Both the position numbers and the translations under genes were made by a program. Below are positions 15,419-20,580 of a DNA stretch of 20,580 bases, piece by piece (the stretch's first letter is position 1; each line of letters begins with the position of its first letter). This DNA comes from UMGS1370 sp963557065. GTDB taxonomy: Bacteria; Bacillota; Clostridia; Lachnospirales; Lachnospiraceae. The notes below the pieces were generated by a model, which made no database searches, was not told the DNA's origin, and worked only from the letters and a program-made list of their open reading frames with translations. The stretch covers positions 1-20,580 of the forward strand of contig CAUWCT010000061.1 of the NCBI GenBank assembly GCA_963557065.1, in the 5' to 3' direction.

Positions 15419-17237
15419 TCTCTTTTTCTCCTCTCAAAACAGGAAGACGATATGTAACACAGGTTCCGCCCTGTTTCATCCCCTCTACAGACAGTCCATA
15501 TTGTTTCCCGTAGGTCATGCGAATACAGGTGTCAACATTTTTTAATCCGATTCCCGTCATTCTTCCCCCGCTCTTTGATGCTGTAAATTCTTCTACTGCC
15601 TCTTTTGTAATCCCTCTTCCATCATCCTCTACAAACAGAAGGAAAATTTCTTCTTCTATATATCCATATACCCGAATGCTCAATTCCTTTTTGTTTTTAT
15701 CCCTTCCATGTATAATAGAATTTTCTACAATAGGCTGAAGAATAAATTTCATCATCTTTAAGTCTTCCATCCCTTCCATGATGTCAATTTCCAGCACACA
15801 CTGATCCTGATAGCGCAGATTGTGGATATAAATAAAATTTTTAATATTTTCCAGTTCATCTTTTAATGTGACCTCTTCATCATTACGGCTTAAGCTGTAT
15901 TTTAATACAGATGCCAGAGCATCAATGCTGCCCACAATGTTTTCTGCACCCCGGATTAACGCCATCCACCGAATCGAAGTCAGGGTATTAAATAAAAAAT
16001 GAGGGTTTAACTGTGCCCGCAGAGACTCATAGCGGTATTGCTCTTTTTCCCTGCTCTCCTTCTCCAGCTTGTCAAACAAACTTCTGATATTATCGGACAT
16101 TCGGACAAAAGCCCTGTTTAAATGTCCGATTTCATCCTTTCTCTTGACATCGATCCCTGTAAGTTCCTGATCCAATGTATATTCTTTCATTTTATTTGTC
16201 AGAAGTCCAATGGGCTTTACCAGCATTTTCACAGAAATATATGTTACCACCATAACCAGAAAAATTGACAGCACAATTACTGTATTCATTTTATCTGTCA
16301 GTGTCTGAATGCTGTTTAACACTTCTTTATAATTTGTAAAAATATAGACTTTCATAGGCGCATTAGCAAAAAGCCATGGTTTTGGCAAAGTATAATAACT
16401 AATCAGGTACTCCTCTGTACCGATTTTCTGCTTTTTATCACCAAACGGTTCTTCTTTTGTATCCTCATATACCTCTTTTAATTGCTCTGGGCTGATGATA
16501 TTCTGCTGATTGGCAGAAAATAAAATATCTCCGTCTTTAATGCAGACAAATGCCTCATCCTCCGGTCCTGTATAATCCTTTAGAAGATTGGAAAATTGGG
16601 ACTGCTCAATACTTATGATCAGCATTCCTACAGGAGTTCCTACTGTACCCTGCCGAAGCATCGCCCTGGCAAGAGAAATGTATGTTTTTCCTTTTGCCTG
16701 ATCTTCTGTTACATAGGCCGGACTAAACATTGACCAGGACATATGTCCTCCTGCTGTTTCTGCCTGTTTTACCCAATCTTCCTCTAAAAGGAACTCATAA
16801 TCCCGGTAATTCAGACTCCAATTTGAATACACTCTTCCTGTCTGATCAAAAACTGTTATCTTAGCAGCTTCTGCCAAATCATCTGCAGACGTAACAATCA
16901 TTTTGTCTACCAACTGATTAAAATACTGAATATTTTCATATTCTGTATAATTTCTGTCCTGCATCCGCTCCAAAAGTTCCTCATCTAAGGCAAAGGTGTT
17001 GGAAAGAATCGCCATACTTTGCAGCATTTTTAAAATATCTCTTTCACTGCCTGAAATATTTTGAAGAATCCGCTCACTAATTTTATTTTGAAGAACTGTC
17101 TCCATGGATTTTTCCACATAAATGCAAACCGCTGACATTGGCAGAACCACACAGACGGCAATCAGTATAAACATTTTTATAGCAAAACTGGAACACTTGT
17201 CTATAATTTTATCTATAAACCCTCTGCCTTCACCCAT
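15393..17237 (-). CDS. Sensor histidine kinase (YesM family)
   Basis: Membrane sensor of 614 residues. It has a membrane helix at about 21-41, a large extracellular sensor region (about 45-310) and a second helix at 318-340. A HAMP linker to about 395 follows, then the His_kinase domain SLRAQLNPHFLFNTLTSIRW with H413 as the phosphorylated histidine. The HATPase_c domain has the N box PIVENSIIHG (502-511), G1 box VEDDGRGI (536-543) and G2 box GIGLKNV (562-568). All catalytic motifs are intact. AAGGA lies 5 bases before the ATG. It is paired with the overlapping AraC-type regulator. Such kinases usually sense sugars outside the cell, directly or through a binding protein; the ligand here is unknown. 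Confidence 0.94.
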   Translation of the reverse strand: MGEGRGFIDKIIDKCSSFAIKMFILIAVCVVLPMSAVCIYVEKSMETVLQNKISERILQNISGSERDILKMLQSMAILSNTFALDEELLERMQDRNYTEYENIQYFNQLVDKMIVTSADDLAEAAKITVFDQTGRVYSNWSLNYRDYEFLLEEDWVKQAETAGGHMSWSMFSPAYVTEDQAKGKTYISLARAMLRQGTVGTPVGMLIISIEQSQFSNLLKDYTGPEDEAFVCIKDGDILFSANQQNIISPEQLKEVYEDTKEEPFGDKKQKIGTEEYLISYYTLPKPWLFANAPMKVYIFTNYKEVLNSIQTLTDKMNTVIVLSIFLVMVVTYISVKMLVKPIGLLTNKMKEYTLDQELTGIDVKRKDEIGHLNRAFVRMSDNIRSLFDKLEKESREKEQYRYESLRAQLNPHFLFNTLTSIRWMALIRGAENIVGSIDALASVLKYSLSRNDEEVTLKDELENIKNFIYIHNLRYQDQCVLEIDIMEGMEDLKMMKFILQPIVENSIIHGRDKNKKELSIRVYGYIEEEIFLLFVEDDGRGITKEAVEEFTASKSGGRMTGIGLKNVDTCIRMTYGKQYGLSVEGMKQGGTCVTYRLPVLRGEKENETFDDCR

Positions 17238-17317
17238 ATTATCCTTGCCCCCTCATATCCCCTGTATTCTTAGTACAGTATGCCATATTTAAAAACAAAT
17301 GGCTAGAAATTTTTGTC

Positions 17318-17347
17318 AAAAAAGAAAGGGACTTCCGAAGAAGTCCC
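17318..17347 (-). terminator. Rho-independent terminator of the GH25 lysozyme gene
   Basis: In minus-strand RNA, GGGACUUC and GAAGUCCC form a perfect 8-bp stem closed by a UUCG tetraloop (17328-17347), followed by UUUCUUUUUU (17318-17327). It starts about 20 bases after the lysozyme stop codon and insulates the kinase gene from it. Confidence 0.92.
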
Positions 17348-17366
17348 AAATCCTTAAGCCACTATT

Positions 17367-18387
17367 TTACAACATTGCGCCGGATGCATCAAACTGGTAT
17401 ACAACGCCGTCAATAGTCAGAGATGTATTTGCCGCCATAATACCTCCGTTTGCCGGATCCAGATAATACCAGGTCTCTCCCAGTTGTTTCCATCCAGTCA
17501 CTTTCTCATAGTTTTCAAAGTAATACCAAAAGCCGTCTATCTGTTTCCATGAAGAAGAAGGAATAGACTGGCTGTAATCCGTAAATGCCAGTTCCAGGCA
17601 GACCGCCCCTTCAATGCCCTTTACATTGCCGCTGTCCGTACACTGCCAAATCGTACGGTTCGGGTAGCTGTTAATTGTGCCGTAGCGGGCATACCAAATA
17701 TCATATGGAATCTGACTGGTATCCATCTTATTGGCCAGCCAGTCATGATAGCTAAATACAATCGGTTTAAATCCGGCTGCTTCCACAGTCTGACAGAATG
17801 CATTGACAATGTCGGTCATCTGCTGTCTGGTAAGTCCTGCTTCCTCAAAGACTTTGGATTCCACATCCATTGCGATGGGGTAGGAAACTTTATATTCCTT
17901 TGCAGTGCGGACTGCAAACTGCGCCTCTCTTACTGCATCCTCCACTGTCAGTGCCTGAGAATACAGGTATGTACCAACTTGAAGTCCTGCTTTTGCTGCC
18001 TCCCGCATATTTACATCAAAGTAGGGATCCAAATCATCTGCATACCCCATGCGGATAAATGCAAACTGAATGTCATCAAAAGCCACTTCCTGCCAGTCAA
18101 TGTCCTGCTGATACTTGGATACACTGATGCCTCTTGACAATGCCCCCTCAATCACAGTACCTTCGCTGTTTACATACTGGCCGTTTACTTTTGTAAAAGC
18201 ACCGTTTTGAGACACTGTATAATCCCGATTTAACCCGTCCGCTGTCTCTAAACCGATTCCAGGGGCCTGCTTCCAGAGTTTCTGCAAAAGAGGGCATCAC
18301 TGCCAGTGTACAAAAAATCCCTGTTGTCAGCACAGTTGCCAGCAAACGGTTCTTTTTGAGCCTTCTCTCTGATAAATTGCTTCTCAT
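17367..18387 (-). pseudogene. Secreted GH25 lysozyme with cell-wall-binding repeats, frame broken by one base
   Basis: Would hydrolyse peptidoglycan glycan strands outside the cell. The ATG at 18387 starts a clear signal peptide (MRSNLSERRLKKNRLLATVL onward, cleavage after SFA at residue 35). The mature protein continues in another frame. Removing one base from the four-C run at 18262-18265 joins AETLEAGP to GIGLETADGL and yields about 339 residues. In the joined protein the GH25 domain spans about 84-260, with the catalytic D-V-E at 174-176. About 65 residues of WYY-rich choline-binding-like repeats end it. The first conserved aspartate of GIDVS reads serine here (RGISVSKYQ). It has its own promoter and terminator. 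The domain sequence is otherwise undamaged, so the break is either recent or a sequencing error. A TTG at 18287 could start a version with no signal peptide. Confidence 0.85.
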
Positions 18388-18461
18388 CTTTTCCCTGCTT
18401 TCCTAATTGTCTAAGCCATGAAAATGGCCTGTCAAAATATTGTAAAATCAGTATCAGCAAT

Positions 18462-18490
18462 ATTATACACGAACCTGTCTGCGTAATCAA
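18462..18490 (-). promoter_or_regulatory. Sigma-A-type promoter of the lysozyme gene
   Basis: On the minus strand: -35 TTGATT (18485-18490), 17-bp spacer, -10 TATAAT (18462-18467). The expected leader is about 68 bases to the ATG at 18387. It lies in the 143-bp gap after the transglutaminase gene. Confidence 0.68.
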
Positions 18491-18530
18491 CCCGCTGCAT
18501 ATTCTTTTCTGTGGAAACCATTGTTTTTTG

Positions 18531-19676
18531 TCAATCTACTTTTCCTTCAATCTGGCAAAAGCCCAGTTTCAGGAAATCTCCGTCTCTGACGTTTACAAGA
18601 ACTGTTTTCGTATGAAAGAAGTCATTTCTTAACACTCTGTAGCGAGCTTGCGGAAAGCATGAATAGCCCACCTCATAATATCCTACCTCAGAGTCATCAT
18701 TCATCCTAAGGCGGTAAGTTCCTTCCGGAATATGGTAGCCAACTTTAAACATCGCACCTTTTCTATAATCGATCTCCGGCATCTCATCTATAGGAGTAAT
18801 TGAGCATGTATCCGATATATAAAATGTTTTCTCCATACCCAGATACACGATCATATTGTACTTAAGACGTTCTGAACCATCACCATCTGAAATATCAAAA
18901 TTTACACTGTCGCTCTGTGGTATTATCACATATTCCCCTGGCAGAAAGTCTTTATAAGCCCCTACTTCATACGCTCCTCCCTCATAGAGATGAGAAGTAG
19001 GCGTAGTTGTCAGCGAAAGTCCTTTCTGCACATTTTCTTCCTCTGAAATGGCTGCATCTTCTTCATTTTTCGTCTGCATACTGAAATTCCCTATTTCAGG
19101 ATAAGCAGACTCATCATAGGGAACAGGCGCTTCTGTTGTAAGGTAAATAAAGTCGAACCCTGAACTGTCATTGGCCTGTACATCTATATGATACCAGACT
19201 CCATCAGCCTGTACAATGTTCCACTGATGTTCCTGGTTCCATGAATCTTCTTTTGCATGTACATAATAACATCCGATATCCATAGAATCACACAAAGCTT
19301 TAAACGCTCTTGCATAACCGGAACACTGGGCCTCATGGTATACTAAAGCCCCCCATGCAGTATTGGCGCCATTCCTTCTCCAATCCTCTGCATAGCTGCA
19401 GACATTTTTCAAATAATCACTGGCTGCTTTTATCTTTTCTTCGTCTGTCATCGTGTCCATGACATAGGTATTTTTAAACTCAGTCACTACAGCCGCAACC
19501 TGATTTAATTGCTCCTGATTGAGTCCCGGTCCATATACAGACTGCATTCCTGCTGTATAAGATTCTTTATTTTTTTCTATAATTTCCTGCACACTGGTTT
19601 CTGCATAACATGGAAACGTTGGAACCATCAGTGCGAGAGATGCAGCTATGATCATTGTTTTAAAAAATTGTTTCAT
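18531..19676 (-). CDS. Exported transglutaminase-like protein
   Basis: Extracellular protein of 381 residues with a signal peptide (MKQFFKTMIIAASLALMVPT, cleavage near CYA-ETS at 25). The transglutaminase-like core has the catalytic triad in order: C118 in AQCSGYARAF, H150 in EHQWNIV and D165 in YHIDVQAND. The active site therefore looks intact. This bacterial class is related to cysteine proteases and may cross-link or cleave wall-associated peptides; the substrate is unknown. Residues from about 215 form a beta-rich region with two similar segments, GAYEVGAYKDFLPGEYVI and GAMFKVGYHIPEGTYRLR, suggesting a repeated small domain. No sortase motif or transmembrane anchor is seen. It precedes the lysozyme gene but each has its own promoter. 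The ribosome site is weak (GGCGGA). Confidence 0.85.
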   Translation of the reverse strand: MKQFFKTMIIAASLALMVPTFPCYAETSVQEIIEKNKESYTAGMQSVYGPGLNQEQLNQVAAVVTEFKNTYVMDTMTDEEKIKAASDYLKNVCSYAEDWRRNGANTAWGALVYHEAQCSGYARAFKALCDSMDIGCYYVHAKEDSWNQEHQWNIVQADGVWYHIDVQANDSSGFDFIYLTTEAPVPYDESAYPEIGNFSMQTKNEEDAAISEEENVQKGLSLTTTPTSHLYEGGAYEVGAYKDFLPGEYVIIPQSDSVNFDISDGDGSERLKYNMIVYLGMEKTFYISDTCSITPIDEMPEIDYRKGAMFKVGYHIPEGTYRLRMNDDSEVGYYEVGYSCFPQARYRVLRNDFFHTKTVLVNVRDGDFLKLGFCQIEGKVD

Positions 19677-19707
19677 CTTACATCCGCCACCCTATCTTCT
19701 TTTCTTA

Positions 19708-19736
19708 AGTTTATCATCTGGACTGAAAAGATTCAA
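19708..19736 (-). promoter_or_regulatory. Possible promoter of the transglutaminase gene
   Basis: On the minus strand: TTGAAT (19731-19736), 17-bp spacer, TAAACT (19708-19713), about 31 bases before the ATG. The -35 box is fair and the -10 box matches four of six. The region is AT-rich, so chance matches are possible. Confidence 0.4.
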
Positions 19737-19811
19737 GAAGCGGCACTTATGATTGGCAGTATTTATCAAATTCGTCTGCCATATTTGTAAATCCAGACAT
19801 CCTTCATTTGC

Positions 19812-20000
19812 TTACCGCCATTCTGCGTCAAGTTCATGTGCTGTGATTTTGCGATTGTACTCTTCCCTAATAGATAGGTAATACGCTGTGTCACATTTAA
19901 CTGTGTCGTATTTGCCTACCGCTGCAATGACTGCTTCTTTTAGTATCGGACAAGCAAACGGGAAGTTTAAGAGTAATTCCTTATACAAAAATCTACCCAT
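19812..20000 (-). CDS. Unrecognised 62-residue ORF
   Basis: I do not recognise this protein. It reads MGRFLYKELLLNFPFACP to a hydrophilic end, REEYNRKITAHELDAEWR, with no signal peptide or membrane segment. It overlaps the 3' end of the P-loop protein gene by 34 bp. AAAGGA touches the ATG, leaving no normal spacing for a ribosome site, so the true start is doubtful. The composition of the C-terminal half looks protein-like. It may be the tail of a broken gene or a small gene translated by coupling to its upstream neighbour. It shares the AT-rich composition of that neighbour. Confidence 0.35.
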   Translation of the reverse strand: MGRFLYKELLLNFPFACPILKEAVIAAVGKYDTVKCDTAYYLSIREEYNRKITAHELDAEWR

Positions 20001-20563
20001 TCCTTTGCTTTCAATGCAACTTCTTGTTGTGATAAGTCATCAACTAATACATAATCTACATTATCCTTTTTAGAAAACCATTCTCTTTTCAAAGGCATTA
20101 AATATTTCAAATGGTATTCAAAAAATGTCCTAGTTCTTTCTGGATCGTTCTCTTTGTGACGTCTTAATGTTTCATCCGACGCATCAAGGAAAAGAATTCT
20201 TGTAGGCATACATTTCCTAATGTTTTTTAACTCATCTTTCAGTGCATTCTCTATTTCCCAGTCTTGATTAATTGTCTTTGGATAATTTATTGTATAAAAC
20301 TCTATTTCTTCTGCTCCAAAATCCATCACGCTACAAGGAAATTTTATTGCTTTATTGTATCGTTCGATTTCTCTATTTAACCATAATTTTTGTATTTCAA
20401 GATAATCCGTATATTTATTTTTATCAAGTTTCCTATCTTTAACTTGCTGGATAATATCCGAATTCATTTCATAACTTATATTTACATAAGGAACATTTTC
20501 TTTTAGGTAAGTTACAGCAGTTGTTTTACCCACAGCCATACATCCTTGAAGTGACAGTACCAT
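19967..20563 (-). CDS. P-loop NTPase, small nucleoside/nucleotide kinase-like protein
   Basis: Cytosolic 198-residue protein with a Walker A motif near the start, LQGCMAVGKTTA (5-16; G7, G12, K13, T14), in the arrangement of deoxynucleoside and shikimate-type kinases and AAA_33 ATPases. A second strand ends in MPTRILFLDAS, followed by a lid-like basic region LRRHKENDPERTR, as in nucleotide kinases. The substrate is not readable. GGAGG lies 7 bases before the ATG, so the start at 20563 is secure. The gene is clearly AT-richer than the rest of the window (20281-20340 has 19 G/C in 60), which suggests transfer from another source. The upstream context lies outside the window. Confidence 0.75.
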   Translation of the reverse strand: MVLSLQGCMAVGKTTAVTYLKENVPYVNISYEMNSDIIQQVKDRKLDKNKYTDYLEIQKLWLNREIERYNKAIKFPCSVMDFGAEEIEFYTINYPKTINQDWEIENALKDELKNIRKCMPTRILFLDASDETLRRHKENDPERTRTFFEYHLKYLMPLKREWFSKKDNVDYVLVDDLSQQEVALKAKEWVDFCIRNYS

Positions 20564-20580
20564 ATGAACACCTCCACAAC

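Noticed and set aside
17291..17319. TTGACA at 17314-17319 (minus strand) as the kinase promoter
   Set aside because: The -35 is perfect but no acceptable -10 lies at 16-18 bp (17 bp gives GTTTTT), and it coincides with the T tract of the lysozyme terminator.
18248..18490. An 80-residue minus-strand ORF starting at 18490
   Set aside because: It starts inside the lysozyme promoter and reads through the signal-peptide region in the wrong frame, with no ribosome site or recognisable content.
1..20580. CRISPR arrays, tRNA or rRNA genes, complete insertion sequences, riboswitches
   Set aside because: No regularly spaced repeats, no tRNA- or rRNA-like sequence, no intact transposase and no recognisable riboswitch core were found on reading both strands.

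Overview
The window looks like a chromosomal segment of a gut-type Gram-positive Firmicute, most likely Clostridia/Lachnospiraceae. The reasons are strong AGGAGG-type ribosome binding sites, a YesMN-type two-component pair beside a family 1 sugar ABC importer, a choline-binding-type GH25 lysozyme, and a clostridial-type transposase remnant. The genus cannot be fixed from the sequence alone.

Region 1 (1-7262) is a hexuronate catabolic locus. On the minus strand, reading from right to left, are altronate dehydratase (uxaA), an IclR-family regulator, KDPG aldolase (kdgA) and KDG kinase (kdgK, cut by the window edge). On the plus strand are a LacI-family regulator and uronate isomerase (uxaC). 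Together they cover galacturonate to tagaturonate (UxaC), altronate to KDG (UxaA), KDG to KDPG (KdgK) and KDPG to pyruvate plus glyceraldehyde-3-phosphate (KdgA). The tagaturonate reductase (uxaB) that links the first two steps is not in the window. Both regulators have readable operators. Two 12-bp palindromes with identical 19-bp centre spacing lie just downstream of the promoters of both iclR and kdgA. Two LacI/cre-type palindromes bracket the lacI-uxaC promoter. A decayed transposase fragment lies between the divergent halves.

Region 2 (7277-17237, all minus strand) is a transport and oxidation locus. A sensor histidine kinase and an AraC-type response regulator overlap by 26 bp. They are followed by a lipoprotein sugar-binding protein, two ABC permeases and two different FAD-dependent oxidoreductases of the PF12831 type, one with a C-terminal beta-rich extension. 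No ABC ATPase is present, so a shared MsmX-type ATPase is expected elsewhere. The likely logic is that the kinase senses an extracellular (oligo)saccharide, the regulator activates the operon, the importer brings the sugar in, and the flavoenzymes modify it. Their substrate is unknown, and they are the least explained part of the window.

Region 3 (17318-19736, minus strand) encodes two exported proteins: a GH25 lysozyme with cell-wall-binding repeats, whose reading frame is broken by one extra base in a C run just after the signal peptide, and a transglutaminase-like protein. Region 4 (about 19740-20580) is visibly AT-richer. It holds a small P-loop nucleotide kinase-like protein and an unrecognised 62-residue ORF, and may be acquired DNA.
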